Positions 1-8,271 are shown, counted from the stretch's first letter. The stretch is 64,000 nt of DNA from Nonomuraea angiospora (GCF_014873145.1 NZ_JADBEK010000001.1:12710001-12774000); one strand, 5' to 3'. Translations and numbers: made by a program. The notes: a model not told the origin generated them from the letters alone.

Positions 1-1
1 C

Positions 2-793
2 CTCGGCCGCTACTCGCACGAGGCCGTCGCCGTCGACCCGAGGACGTCGGCGATCTACCTGACCGAGGACGCCGGCGGGCCGAACGGGCTCTACTACCGG
101 TGGACCCCGCCGAGGAAGTTCCACGGCCGCAAGGGCGCGCTGCGGGCGCTGGCGCTGTCCGAGGGCGGTGACACCGCGGGCAAGCTGGAGGCGCTGAGCT
201 GCTACCGGGACGACACGCACGTCGCCGACCTGTCGGAGGCGACCGAGCCGGGCACGCGCTTCAAGGCCCGGTGGGTGGAGGTGCCCGACCGCGACGCGAA
301 GACCCAGTCGGTACGCCTCCAGTTCGCCAACGACCAGGTCACCCGCAGCCGCAAGCTGGAGGGCGCCTGGTGGGGCGACGGCGGCGCGTACTTCGTGGCC
401 AGCTTCGCCCGGCACACCGACGGCAGCGCCAACGAGCACGACGGCCAGGTGTGGTTCTACGACCCGCGCACCGAGACGGTCACGCTCAAGGTCATCTTCG
501 GGGTCAACCCCGACCCGAGCCAGGACACCGACTACGACGGGCCCGACAACATCACGGTCTCCCCGTACGGCGGGGTGATCCTCGCCGAGGACGGCGAGGG
601 CATCCAGCACCTGGTGGGCGTCAGCGCGCAGGGCAAGTCCTACCCGATGGCGCGCAACGACCTCAACGACAGCGAGTTCACCGGCCCGACCTTCAGCGCC
701 GACGGCCGCATCCTGTTCGCCAACATCCAGTCGCCCGGCCACGTCTTCGCCATCACCGGCCCGTGGCGGCGCTCCGGGCACGCCGCCGGCTGA
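2..793 (+). CDS. PhoX-type phosphatase, C-terminal part (cut by window edge)
   Basis: The reading frame is open from the first bases, so the N terminus, including any export signal, lies outside. The visible 263 residues match the C-terminal part of the PhoX/DUF839 family, extracytoplasmic metal-dependent phosphatases. Family-like landmarks are a TEDAGGPNGLYYRW stretch near the start, EGAWWGDGGAYFVASFAR in the middle, DNITVSPYGGVILAEDGEG, and a final segment reading FTGPTFSADGRILFANIQSP. Family knowledge suggests release of phosphate from organic phosphates outside the cytoplasm using Ca and Fe. A strong hairpin follows the stop codon and probably ends the transcript. The product family is fairly sure; substrate and export route cannot be judged from this fragment. 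Confidence 0.8.
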   Translation, partial: LGRYSHEAVAVDPRTSAIYLTEDAGGPNGLYYRWTPPRKFHGRKGALRALALSEGGDTAGKLEALSCYRDDTHVADLSEATEPGTRFKARWVEVPDRDAKTQSVRLQFANDQVTRSRKLEGAWWGDGGAYFVASFARHTDGSANEHDGQVWFYDPRTETVTLKVIFGVNPDPSQDTDYDGPDNITVSPYGGVILAEDGEGIQHLVGVSAQGKSYPMARNDLNDSEFTGPTFSADGRILFANIQSPGHVFAITGPWRRSGHAAG

Positions 794-802
794 CGCCGGT
801 CC

Positions 803-837
803 GCCCTCCCGGCGCGCGAGCCGTGCGCCGGGAGGGC
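803..837 (+). terminator. Hairpin terminator after the phosphatase gene
   Basis: A perfect 13-bp inverted repeat (arms 803-815 and 825-837, GCCCTCCCGGCGC and its complement) with a 9-base loop starts 10 bases after the phosphatase stop. There is no T-tract, which is usual for actinobacterial terminators. Confidence 0.7.
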
Positions 838-1043
838 CCCGGTCGCGTGGAAAACCGCTCGACGGCCCTGGGCGTCACCCGCCACCATGGGTCGTGATGT
901 ACCGAGCGTAGAAGCACCTCGATCACAGCAGGGGATGGCCCCGAGTCGCGGCCATCGCCGCTGTTCAGGCTGTTCGTCATCGGCGGCGCCCCGGGCGCCG
1001 CCCACTGCCACATGTGATCGAGGACGCCAGAAAGAGGCTCTTC

Positions 1044-2462
1044 ATGGAGCTCCACGAATACGCAAGGTACGACGCCGTCGGGATCCGCGACCTGATCAGG
1101 TCGGGCGAGGTCACCGCCGGCGAGGTCGAGGCCACCGCCAGGCGGGCCCTGGCGCAGGCGGACGCGCAGGTCAACGGCCTGGCCCTGCCGGTCTTCAGCC
1201 AGGCCCTCGGCCATGCCGGGGACGGGCCGTTCGCCGGGGTGCCGTTCCTGATCAAGGATCACGGGCCGGTGGCCGAGGGGGTGCCGTTCACCCTCGGCAG
1301 CCGGGCCCTGCCGGGCGTCGTCGCCGGGCGCGACACCGAGCTGATGGCCCGCTTCCGGGCCGCCGGCCTGGTCACGCTGGGCCTGACCACCGTCCCGGAG
1401 CTGTGCCTCAGCTTCGCCACCGAATCGCTCAGGTACGGCCCCACCCGCAACCCCTGGGACCTGGACAGGGGCGCGGGCGGGTCGAGCGGCGGCGCGGCCG
1501 CCCTGGTCGCCGCCGGCGCCGTGCCCGTCGCGCACGCCAGCGACGGAGCCGGGTCGATCCGCGTCCCGGCCTCCTGCTGCGGGCTGGTCGGGCTCAAGCC
1601 GAGCCGCGGCCGGATCACCTGCGGGCCCGACGCGGGGGAGGCGATGCTCGGCATGTCGTACGAGTTCGCGCTCACGCGCACGGTCCGCGACGCCGCGCAC
1701 CTCCTGGACGCCGTCCAGGGGCCCGGCGTCGGCGACAAGTACACCGCGCCGCCCCCACGGCGCCCGTACGCCGACGAGGTCGGGGCCGATCCCGGCCGGC
1801 TGAGGGTGGCGGTGACCACCAAGGCCTGGTCGGGCACCGAGGTGGACGGCCGGGTGGCCGAGGCGGCGCTCCGGGTGGGCCACGCGCTGGAGCGGGCCGG
1901 GCACGACGTCATCGAGGCCGGCCCGGCCGTGGACCAGGAGGCGGTCAGGCGCAGCCTGGTGGCCGAGAGCGTGGCGATCGCCTCCACGCTGCTCATGGCC
2001 CCCAGGCGGCCCGACCCGGCCCGGATGGAGGCCGTCTCCCGGCAGGCCCTGCGGGCGGCGCGGGAGTACACCGGGCTCGACCTGCTGGCCGCCTTCGACG
2101 CCCAGAACCGGGTCACCCGTTCGGCGGGCGCGTTCTTCACCGAGCACGACCTGCTCGTCACCCCGACGCTGGCCCGCCTGCCCGCGCCGCACGGCACGCT
2201 GCGCTACGACGATCCCGAGCACACGCTGACGAGCTGGCTGGACTCGCTCGACGGCTACGGGCCGTTCACGGTGCTGTTCAACATCACCGGGCAGCCCGCG
2301 ATCAGCCTGCCGCTCGGCCACGCCGACGGGCTGCCCGTGGGGGTGCAGATCGTCGCGCCTCACGGCCGTGAGGACCTGCTGTTCCGGATCGCCGCCCACC
2401 TGGAACTGGCGATGCCCTGGAAGGACCGGACTCCTCCGGTCTTCGTGGGCAACCGTTCCTAG
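1044..2462 (+). CDS. Amidase-signature family amidase
   Basis: The 472-residue product belongs to the amidase signature family, which hydrolyses carboxamides. The Ser-cisSer-Lys triad is visible: Lys71 in FLIKDHG, the cis-Ser in GGSSGG (147/148) and the nucleophile Ser171 in DGAGSIRVPAS. Length is normal for the family. An in-frame GTG at 1014 exists, but the ATG at 1044 follows an AGAGG ribosome site by about six bases and begins with a sensible MELHEYARYDA N terminus, so I prefer it. The substrate cannot be told. The gene stands alone between a terminator and a membrane-protein gene whose leader carries two copies of a palindrome starting at the amidase stop codon. Confidence 0.88.
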   Translation: MELHEYARYDAVGIRDLIRSGEVTAGEVEATARRALAQADAQVNGLALPVFSQALGHAGDGPFAGVPFLIKDHGPVAEGVPFTLGSRALPGVVAGRDTELMARFRAAGLVTLGLTTVPELCLSFATESLRYGPTRNPWDLDRGAGGSSGGAAALVAAGAVPVAHASDGAGSIRVPASCCGLVGLKPSRGRITCGPDAGEAMLGMSYEFALTRTVRDAAHLLDAVQGPGVGDKYTAPPPRRPYADEVGADPGRLRVAVTTKAWSGTEVDGRVAEAALRVGHALERAGHDVIEAGPAVDQEAVRRSLVAESVAIASTLLMAPRRPDPARMEAVSRQALRAAREYTGLDLLAAFDAQNRVTRSAGAFFTEHDLLVTPTLARLPAPHGTLRYDDPEHTLTSWLDSLDGYGPFTVLFNITGQPAISLPLGHADGLPVGVQIVAPHGREDLLFRIAAHLELAMPWKDRTPPVFVGNRS

Positions 2463-2509
2463 GTGCCGAACGGCACGGTCGCCGGGGTCAAGAGGTGCCG
2501 AACGGCACC
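2462..2509. promoter_or_regulatory. Two direct copies of a GGTGCCGAACGGCACC palindrome
   Basis: The near-perfect palindrome (7-bp arms GGTGCCG/CGGCACC around AA) occurs at 2462-2476 (last base altered) and again at 2494-2509. The copies are offset by 32 bp, about three helical turns, between the amidase stop and the start of the membrane-protein gene. This spacing fits a tandem operator. RNA hairpins are an alternative. No regulator gene lies beside it. Confidence 0.45.
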
Positions 2510-2546
2510 TGGCCCCGGCGACCGGGCCGCCGGGAGGCTGGATCGC

Positions 2547-3506
2547 ATGGAAACCCTCACTTCCGGCCGGCGCGGCTACGCGGCGGCGCTGTGGGCGCTG
2601 GGCTACGGCCTGCTCGGGGCGGCGTGGGCGCTGGGGACGCCCGGCTTCCCCTGGGGCGCCTCGGACCCCGACCCGGACGGGGCGCTGTCCGTCCTGGCCG
2701 GCACGACGCCGGGCTTCGGCTGGTGGATCGCCGCCTTCGCGCTGCTCGCCCTGGTGGCGGCGCTGGCGCTGGCCCGCGGGAACGCCGGCCGCGCTCCGCT
2801 CTACCTGGCCTGGCCGATCGCCGCGCTGCTGATCCTGGTCGTCCCCGACTCGCGGCTCATGATGGGCCTGGCCTACACGCCCCTCCTGCTGGTCGCGCCG
2901 CTGTTCGGCTGGAGCCTGGGCGGCGCCACCCTCGCCGACGCCTGGCCGTGGCCGGTGCTCAACCAGCTCGTCTGCGTGCTCGGCGGGCTGCTCCTGGCCG
3001 CCGCGGCTCTGGCCCACGGCCGCGGCGTCCTGGGCTGGTTCACCCCAGAACGGGGACGCCGGGCCGTGTACGTGGCGGTCGCGGTGCCGCTGGTCTACTG
3101 CCTGACCCGGTGGGCCTGGGCCCTGGGCATCCCGCTCGGCGTGAGCCCGGAGTTCCTCGCCCAGGGCGAGGACGGCCTGTGGCTGGCCGGCGCGTACCTG
3201 GCGACCTTCGGCGCGTTCGGCGGCGTGCTCACGCTCGGGCTGACCCAGCGATGGGGCGAGGTCTTCCCGCGCTGGATCCCGGGCCTGCGCGGCAGGCGGG
3301 TGCCGCCCCTGCTGGCGGTCATCCCCGCCGGGTTCGTCTCGATCGTCGTCACCGTGGCCGGGCTGACCTACATCAGGGCCACGATCGCCGGCCGGTTCAC
3401 CCTGGACGAGTGGGGCGCCTGGCTCCCGGAGTGCTTCTGGCCGATCTGGGGCGCCGCCCTGGCCACCGCCACGATCTGCTACCTCCGGCGCCGCTCGGGT
3501 CACTGA
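2547..3506 (+). CDS. Polytopic membrane protein of unknown function
   Basis: This 319-residue product has eight or nine hydrophobic segments (for example around ALWALGYGLLGAAWALG at the N terminus and FWPIWGAALATATICYL near the C terminus), short loops and a basic C-terminal end, so it sits in the cytoplasmic membrane. I do not recognise a named family. The ATG at 2547 follows a GGGAGG motif. In-frame GTG codons further upstream (for example 2463) fall inside the palindromic repeats and are unlikely starts. Its leader holds the two palindrome copies, so it may be the regulated gene. No catalytic motif is apparent. Confidence 0.75.
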   Translation: METLTSGRRGYAAALWALGYGLLGAAWALGTPGFPWGASDPDPDGALSVLAGTTPGFGWWIAAFALLALVAALALARGNAGRAPLYLAWPIAALLILVVPDSRLMMGLAYTPLLLVAPLFGWSLGGATLADAWPWPVLNQLVCVLGGLLLAAAALAHGRGVLGWFTPERGRRAVYVAVAVPLVYCLTRWAWALGIPLGVSPEFLAQGEDGLWLAGAYLATFGAFGGVLTLGLTQRWGEVFPRWIPGLRGRRVPPLLAVIPAGFVSIVVTVAGLTYIRATIAGRFTLDEWGAWLPECFWPIWGAALATATICYLRRRSGH

Positions 3507-3571
3507 CGGGGAGTAACCGGGCGCGCTCGTGACCCGCTCTTGGTGTCCGTCTCAGTACGCTCCCGTGCGTG

Positions 3572-3778
3572 ATGGAAGACAAGAGCCGGAGCAGGCGGCG
3601 GATCAGCATCGACGGAGCGGGCATCGAGAGGCGCAGGACGGCGATCCAGGCGCTGGTGGATCAGGCGCCGCCGCCGGCGGCAGAGCGCGTCCCGATGCCC
3701 CGCCCCATCTTCAGCGCGCGCTCGGACGGGCAGGAAGCGCCGCGACCGCCGATGACTGGGCAGCTCCGGGAAGGGTGA
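3572..3778 (+). CDS. Small basic hypothetical protein
   Basis: A 68-residue open frame starts MEDKSRSRRRISIDGAGIE and is rich in Arg, Ala and Pro. A TACGCT hexamer about 11 bases before the ATG could be the -10 element of a leaderless transcript. The 3' end overlaps the convergent trypsin gene by 68 bases. It is not the mirror image of a conserved protein segment, and its Lys/Arg-rich N terminus looks protein-like, but I recognise no family. It could be a chance frame. Confidence 0.3.
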   Translation: MEDKSRSRRRISIDGAGIERRRTAIQALVDQAPPPAAERVPMPRPIFSARSDGQEAPRPPMTGQLREG

Positions 3779-4541
3779 CGTACTTGCCGAGGAACTTCCG
3801 CGCCGAGGCGGAGTCCAGGCGGTAGTCGTAGTTGGTCTTCTTGCAGGCGTCGTCCGCACCGGAGATCGTCGTGGCGATGAGGAGGTGCGAGGTGAGCCCG
3901 CCCAGGAAGTTCGGGCCGCCCGAGTCGCCGAAGCAGGTGCTCCCGTCGCCCTTGGCGGACAGCGAGAGGTTGAGCCATCTCGGGGTCATGCTCTTGTAGG
4001 AGATGGTCGCCTGGTGGCGCGTGTCGGTGTAGTGGAAGCGCTGGCCGCGCGGCTTCTTCTTGGTGGGCTGGAGCGAGCCGTACCCGACGGGGGTGAAGCG
4101 CGCGGACTCCAGCTTGTTCTCGGCCTTGAGGACGTCGAGCAGGCCCGCGCCCGGCAGCTGGGCGGGCGTGATGTTCGTGACGGGCTTGTCGAACAGGACG
4201 ACGGCCATGTCGTGGAGGTCGGACTTCTTCGAGAAGCGCGGGTCCGGGACGTACCGGCCGGTGTAGACCTGGGCCCCGCGTTTGTAGTGGTCGGCGAAGG
4301 AGACCGTGGCCGTCTTCTGCTTCGGCTCACCGCAGTGGGCGGCGGTGAGGAAGACGGTCGGTGAGATGAGCGTTCCGGTGCAGTACGCCCACGTGCCGTC
4401 GGGATTCTGCTCATCGGAGATGAGAGCCCCTACTTCCGGGTGCATGTCGCCGTCGGCGAAGCCGTTGGTGATGGCCGCTGCGGGAGTCGCGGTGTACGCC
4501 AGCATCCCGGCGACAACCAGGACAAAAGGGACATAACGCAT
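3711..4541 (-). CDS. Secreted trypsin-like serine protease (S1A)
   Basis: The 276-residue product has a Sec signal peptide (hydrophobic core FVLVVAGMLAYTAT, likely cleavage after ATPAAA around residue 23) and the chymotrypsin-fold catalytic triad: His69 in TAAHC, Asp111 in DLHDMAVV and Ser207 in GDSGGP. Cysteines at the His loop and before the Ser motif suggest the usual disulfides. It should act outside the cell as an endopeptidase. The mature region begins ITNGFADG rather than the classic IVGG, so activation by N-terminal processing is plausible but altered. The final 20 residues after the fold look like an unstructured tail. A TAAACT element six bases before the ATG suggests a leaderless message. 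Confidence 0.88.
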   Translation of the reverse strand: MRYVPFVLVVAGMLAYTATPAAAITNGFADGDMHPEVGALISDEQNPDGTWAYCTGTLISPTVFLTAAHCGEPKQKTATVSFADHYKRGAQVYTGRYVPDPRFSKKSDLHDMAVVLFDKPVTNITPAQLPGAGLLDVLKAENKLESARFTPVGYGSLQPTKKKPRGQRFHYTDTRHQATISYKSMTPRWLNLSLSAKGDGSTCFGDSGGPNFLGGLTSHLLIATTISGADDACKKTNYDYRLDSASARKFLGKYVTLPGAAQSSAVAALPARPSAR

Positions 4542-4654
4542 TCCAGAAGTTTAGGTGTCAGAGGGTGGCGAATGACACATCTAGGCAAAAGATCTACCCG
4601 TTTTCCGGGGGTGGTCGGTTTGGCCGCGCATTTCCCGGAGTGGGAGGCATCGCG

Positions 4655-4671
4655 TATATAAGATCCCCTCG
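4655..4671 (+). promoter_or_regulatory. Putative -10 element of a leaderless start
   Basis: TATATAAG at 4655-4662 lies 8 bases before the GTG at 4671, and no ribosome-binding site is present. This is the usual arrangement of a leaderless actinobacterial transcript and supports the chosen start of the first acyl-CoA dehydrogenase. Confidence 0.4.
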
Positions 4672-5816
4672 TGAATGCTCAGGCCCTGGCGCTCGGCGCG
4701 GTCGCCGGGCTGCCGGACGGGTTACGGGAGCTCCGGGTGCGGGTCAGGCGGTTCCTCGAGGACGAGATCGCGGCCGGCGGCTTCGCCCCCGAGGTCGACG
4801 CCTGGATGTCGGGCGTCGATCCGGCCTTCAGCGGCCGCCTGGCCGGGCGCGGGTGGGTGGGGATGACCATCCCCGTGGCGTACGGCGGGCACGGGCGGAC
4901 CGCGCTGGAGCGCTATGTGGTGACCGAGGAACTGCTGGCCGCCGGGGCGCCCGTGGCCGCCCATTGGATAGCCGACCGGCAGATCGCGCCCAGCATCCTG
5001 CGTAACGGCACAGAACAACAGAAACACCGGTATCTTCCGCAGATTGCCCGCGCCCAGAGTTTCTTCGCGATCGGTATGTCCGAGCCCGATTCGGGTTCGG
5101 ACCTGGCCTCGGTCCGGACCCGGGCCGTCGAGGTCGAGGACGGCTGGCGGCTGACGGGCACCAAGGTGTGGACCAGCGTGGCGCACCTCGCCACGGCGGT
5201 GGTCGTCCTGGCGCGCACCGACGACGCCGGGGACCGGCACGCCGGGCTCTCCCAGTTCATCGTGGACCTGCCCCACCCGGCGGTCACGATCCGGCCGATC
5301 ATCACGATCGACGGGGCGCACCACTTCAACGAGGTGGTCCTCGACGACGCGGTGATCCCGGCGAGCGGACTGCTGGGCCGCCGGGGGGACGGCTGGCGCC
5401 AGGTCACCGCGGAGCTGGGCAACGAACGCTCCGGCCCCGAGCGCATCCTCAGCACGCTGCCGCTGCTGCGCGAGTGGGCCCGCCCGGAGAACCTGGGAGA
5501 CGACCCGGTCGCGCACGCCGAGCTGGGCCGGCTGGTCTCCCGGCTGGTGGCGCTGCGCCGGCTGTCCCTGTCGGTCGCCGAGCGGCTGGCCGAGGGAGAG
5601 AGCCCGGCCGTGGCGGCGGCCCTGGTCAAGGACCTGGGCACGGAGTTCGAGGGCGACGTCGTGGACGCCGTACGGCGGCACGTCGCCCCGGATCCGGGCG
5701 GCCGGGGGCTCGCGGCCATGCTGGCCAAGGCCGTCCTGCACGTCCCGGCCTTCACCCTGCGCGGCGGCGCCAGCGAGATCCTGCGCTCGATCGTGGCCAA
5801 GGAGCTGTCCTCGTGA
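4671..5816 (+). CDS. Acyl-CoA dehydrogenase, catalytic-type subunit
   Basis: The 381-residue flavoprotein should oxidise an acyl-CoA to the 2,3-enoyl-CoA. Recognisable parts are the N-terminal helical domain, the GMSEPDSGSDLASVRTRA motif of the middle beta domain, TGTKVWTSVAH, and the C-terminal GGASEILRSIVAKEL motif typical of the family. Its GTG start appears leaderless. The stop overlaps the next dehydrogenase by GTGA, giving translational coupling. Two adjacent unequal dehydrogenases of this size recall the alpha-beta heteromeric dehydrogenases of actinobacterial steroid side-chain breakdown; that this pair forms such a complex is my inference. The substrate is unknown. Confidence 0.87.
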   Translation: MNAQALALGAVAGLPDGLRELRVRVRRFLEDEIAAGGFAPEVDAWMSGVDPAFSGRLAGRGWVGMTIPVAYGGHGRTALERYVVTEELLAAGAPVAAHWIADRQIAPSILRNGTEQQKHRYLPQIARAQSFFAIGMSEPDSGSDLASVRTRAVEVEDGWRLTGTKVWTSVAHLATAVVVLARTDDAGDRHAGLSQFIVDLPHPAVTIRPIITIDGAHHFNEVVLDDAVIPASGLLGRRGDGWRQVTAELGNERSGPERILSTLPLLREWARPENLGDDPVAHAELGRLVSRLVALRRLSLSVAERLAEGESPAVAAALVKDLGTEFEGDVVDAVRRHVAPDPGGRGLAAMLAKAVLHVPAFTLRGGASEILRSIVAKELSS

Positions 5817-5935
5817 CCACCGACCATCCCCGCGACCCGGCCGAGGGTCCTGCCTTCGTGACCACCGACCATCTCCGCGACCCGGCCGAGGGTCCTGCCT
5901 TCGTGACCGGCGACCATCTGCGCGACCTGGCCGAG
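5813..5935 (+). repeat. 45-bp in-frame tandem repeat at a gene start
   Basis: The unit starting GTGACCACCGACCATC is present at 5813 and 5858 almost unchanged. A third, shorter matching unit at 5903 merges into the coding sequence. Each unit carries a GTG start codon and encodes a V-T-T/G-D-H-P/L-R-D-P/L-A-E segment. Slippage-type duplication of the 5' end of the gene is the simplest origin. Confidence 0.85.
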
Positions 5936-6928
5936 GCGGTGCGGGCCCTGCTGGGCGCGCGGCCCGACGCGCTCTGGGCCCGGCTGGAGGAGCTGGGTTT
6001 CACCTCGCTCACGGTTCCCGAGCGCCAGGGCGGGAGCGGTGGCACGCTCACCGACGCCGCCGTGGTGGTCCGCGAAGCCGGCGCGGCCGGGGCGGCGCTG
6101 CCCCTGTCCGAGGCCCTGTTCATCGCCGGCCCGCTGCTCGCCGCGTCGGGAGCCGCGCTGCCGGCCGGGACGGTGACCGCGTACGTCGGCGATCTGGTGG
6201 CGCAGCCGGGCCCCGGCGGCCGGTGGCGGGTCACCGGCCCGCTGGTCCGCGTGCCCTGGCTGCGATCCGCCGATCACCTGGTGGCCCTGGTCGGCACCCC
6301 GGACGGGCCGGGAACCGCCGTGCTGCCCGCCCCCGCCGGGCTCACCCCCGGCGAGAACCTGGCGGGGGAGGAGCGCGACAGCGCCGTGCTCGACGGCGCC
6401 GAGGCGGCGGTCACGCCCCTGCCGCCCGGCCCGTGGCGCCACGAGCTGGAGCTGCACGGGGCCGCGGCGCGGGCGCTGCAGCTGGCCGGCGCCGCCCGCG
6501 CCGTACTGACGCTCACCGCGCGGCACGTCGCCGACCGGGTGCAGTTCGGGCGGCCGCTGGCCCGGTTCCAGGCGGTCCAGCACCGGCTCGCGCGGCTGGC
6601 GGCCGACGTGGTCACCGTCGAGGTGACGGCGGACGCGGCGGTCGCGGCGCTGCGGGACGGCGCCCAGGACCGGGAGCTCGCTGTGGCCTCGGCCAAGGCC
6701 GAGGCGTCCGCGCTGGCCCGGTCGGTGGCCGCCGCGGGTCACCAGCTGCACGGCGCGATCGGGTTCACGATGGAGCACCGGCTCGGCGCCTGCACCAGGA
6801 GGCTGTGGGCCTGGCGCGAGGAACACGGCAACGAGCTCCACTGGCAGCGCAGGTGCGCCGACCTGGCGAGAGGATCGGGCGACGTGTGGGAGCTCGTCAC
6901 CGGCGAGCCGGGGTCGAGGCCCCTTTGA
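5813..6928 (+). CDS. Acyl-CoA dehydrogenase, partner subunit
   Basis: This second acyl-CoA dehydrogenase is 371 residues from the first GTG. It keeps the overall fold, with SLTVPERQGGSGG near the N terminus and a C-terminal helical domain containing QFGRPLARFQAVQHRLA and HQLHGAIGFTMEH, but its middle domain lacks the usual GMSEP substrate-binding motif. That suggests a non-equivalent partner of the preceding enzyme. Three GTG starts are available (5813, 5858, 5903) because the start region is triplicated in 45-bp units. The first overlaps the upstream stop, while the third gives the N terminus closest to ordinary family members. It is followed after 16 bases by the enoyl-CoA hydratase. Confidence 0.83.
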   Translation: MTTDHPRDPAEGPAFVTTDHLRDPAEGPAFVTGDHLRDLAEAVRALLGARPDALWARLEELGFTSLTVPERQGGSGGTLTDAAVVVREAGAAGAALPLSEALFIAGPLLAASGAALPAGTVTAYVGDLVAQPGPGGRWRVTGPLVRVPWLRSADHLVALVGTPDGPGTAVLPAPAGLTPGENLAGEERDSAVLDGAEAAVTPLPPGPWRHELELHGAAARALQLAGAARAVLTLTARHVADRVQFGRPLARFQAVQHRLARLAADVVTVEVTADAAVAALRDGAQDRELAVASAKAEASALARSVAAAGHQLHGAIGFTMEHRLGACTRRLWAWREEHGNELHWQRRCADLARGSGDVWELVTGEPGSRPL

Positions 6929-6944
6929 CGACAGGAGCAGCACC

Positions 6945-7740
6945 ATGACCGCCGAACCACCCGCCCTCACCACCGTCGGCGACGGGATCGCCCGGCTCAC
7001 CCTGAACAACCCCCGGCGCAAGAACGCCATCACGCTGGAGATGGCCGCCCTCATCGAGGAATTCTGCGCCCGCGTCCACGGCGACGACACCATCGGGGCC
7101 CCTCGTGGACGGCGCGGGCGGCTACTTCTGCAGCGGCGCCGACACCCGCGACCTGGCCGCCTCCTCCGCCGATCCCGCCGCGCCCGAGTCGGTCGCGCGG
7201 ACCTCCGCCGTGTACGCGGCGTTCGTACAGGTCGGGCGGCTCCCGGTGCCCAGCGTGTCCCTGGTGACCGGCGGCGCGGTCGGCGCCGGGCTCAACCTCG
7301 TCCTGGCCACCGACCTGATGCTGGTCAGCCATGACGCGGTGCTCGACAGCGGGTTCGTGGCGCGCGGCATCCACCCGGGCGGCGGTCACCTGGCCCTGCT
7401 CGGCCGCGCGGCCGGCTATCAGCACGCCATCGCGCTCGGAGCCCTGGGCGCGGCGTTGTCCGGCGCCGAGGCCGTGCGCCGCGGCCTGGCCTGGGACGTG
7501 ACCGAGCCGCACGCCATGCTGGACACCGCCACCCGGCTCGTGGCCAAGGCCGCCGCCGACCCGCAGCTGGCCCGGCGGATCAAGCAGAGCGCCACCCTCG
7601 AACTCGGCCCGCCCGCGGTGTCCTGGCCGTCGGCGCTGGAGATCGAACGCGGGATGCAGATGTGGTCGCTGGGCCGCAAGGGCAGCCAGGGGTGGGACCG
7701 GAAGCCGCCCAAGCCGCCCAAGCCGCCCGTGGAGTCCTGA
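6945..7740 (+). pseudogene. Enoyl-CoA hydratase/isomerase (crotonase family), frameshifted
   Basis: Two frames together encode one crotonase. The frame from 6945 reads MTAEPPALTTVGDGIARL and continues to about residue 51. The frame containing GTG 7105 carries the rest, including FCSGADTRD (first oxyanion region) and GGAVGAGLNLVLATDLML (the GAGL helix motif). Removing one C from the GGGGCCCC tract at 7095-7102 restores a continuous TIGALVDGAGGYF reading. It is either a sequencing or assembly error or a genuine one-base insertion. The ATG follows an AGGAGC ribosome site. The C terminus ends in three 9-bp repeats (PPKPPKPP). It would hydrate the product of the two upstream dehydrogenases. Confidence 0.8.
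7702..7728 (+). repeat. 9-bp triplet repeat at the crotonase C terminus
   Basis: AAGCCGCCC is repeated three times without change and encodes KPPKPPKPP just before the stop codon. It looks like a recent slippage product that extends the protein tail. Confidence 0.75.
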
Positions 7741-7744
7741 ATGT

Positions 7745-8248
7745 TCAGCCTTGCCCGAGCGAGCGGGCCTCCTTCCACCGCGGGCTGTCGAGGAAGTGGT
7801 TGTCGTACAGCTCCTGTGAGTTCAGCAGCTCCTCGAGGGTGGCCTCGCCGGTGCGCAGGCGGGCCAGCAGGCGGAAATACTCGAAGCGCTCCACGCCCGG
7901 CGTGATGACGATCAGCAGGTCCGCCTCGGAGCCGGGGGCGGCGGCGAAGGCGTGGGCGACGTTCGGCGGCACCACGGCCATGTCGCCCTCCTCCAGGGTG
8001 AGCACCTCGTCGCCCGCCAGCACCTGGGCGGCGCCGCCGAGGACGTAGAACAGCTCGCTGGAGGAGGTGTGCAGGTGGGGCACCGCGCCGTCGGCGCCCG
8101 GGGTGAGGGTCATGCGCAGGCTGCTCAGGGCGCCGCCGGTGGAGCTGGAGTCGAGCAGGAGCCGGCCGGTGGCCGGGGCGTCGCCGCCGCCGATGACCTC
8201 GGCGTCGGCCGCGCGTACGACTGCGGTTTCGGGCGTGATGAACGACAT
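7745..8248 (-). CDS. Cupin-domain protein
   Basis: The 167-residue product has one small beta-barrel cupin domain, with motif 1 around GAVPHLHTSSSELFYVLGG and motif 2 around VVPPNVAHAF. The His, His, Glu and His positions could hold a metal ion, as in dioxygenases, isomerases and ligand-binding cupins. The C-terminal third (TPGVERFEYFRLLARL onward) resembles the helical tail of quercetinase-like cupins. A GGAAGGA ribosome site precedes ATG 8248. It lies 23 bases downstream of the tetR gene on the same strand, so both are probably transcribed together from the palindromic promoter at 8885-8908. The substrate is unknown. Confidence 0.8.
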   Translation of the reverse strand: MSFITPETAVVRAADAEVIGGGDAPATGRLLLDSSSTGGALSSLRMTLTPGADGAVPHLHTSSSELFYVLGGAAQVLAGDEVLTLEEGDMAVVPPNVAHAFAAAPGSEADLLIVITPGVERFEYFRLLARLRTGEATLEELLNSQELYDNHFLDSPRWKEARSLGQG

Positions 8249-8271
8249 GGTGCGAAGTCCTTCCAGGGGAG

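Noticed and set aside
2463..2546. Upstream GTG starts (2463, 2495) for the membrane protein
   Set aside because: Both GTGs fall inside the repeated palindrome and lack ribosome sites; ATG 2547 follows GGGAGG.
753..3503. A 916-codon minus-strand frame over the amidase and membrane-protein genes
   Set aside because: Shadow of the real + strand genes; low-complexity composition and it crosses the intergenic terminator and palindromes.
7090..7110. Programmed ribosomal frameshift in the enoyl-CoA hydratase
   Set aside because: Crotonases are not known to use one and no slippery-site plus structure arrangement is apparent; an indel in a GGGGCCCC tract is simpler.
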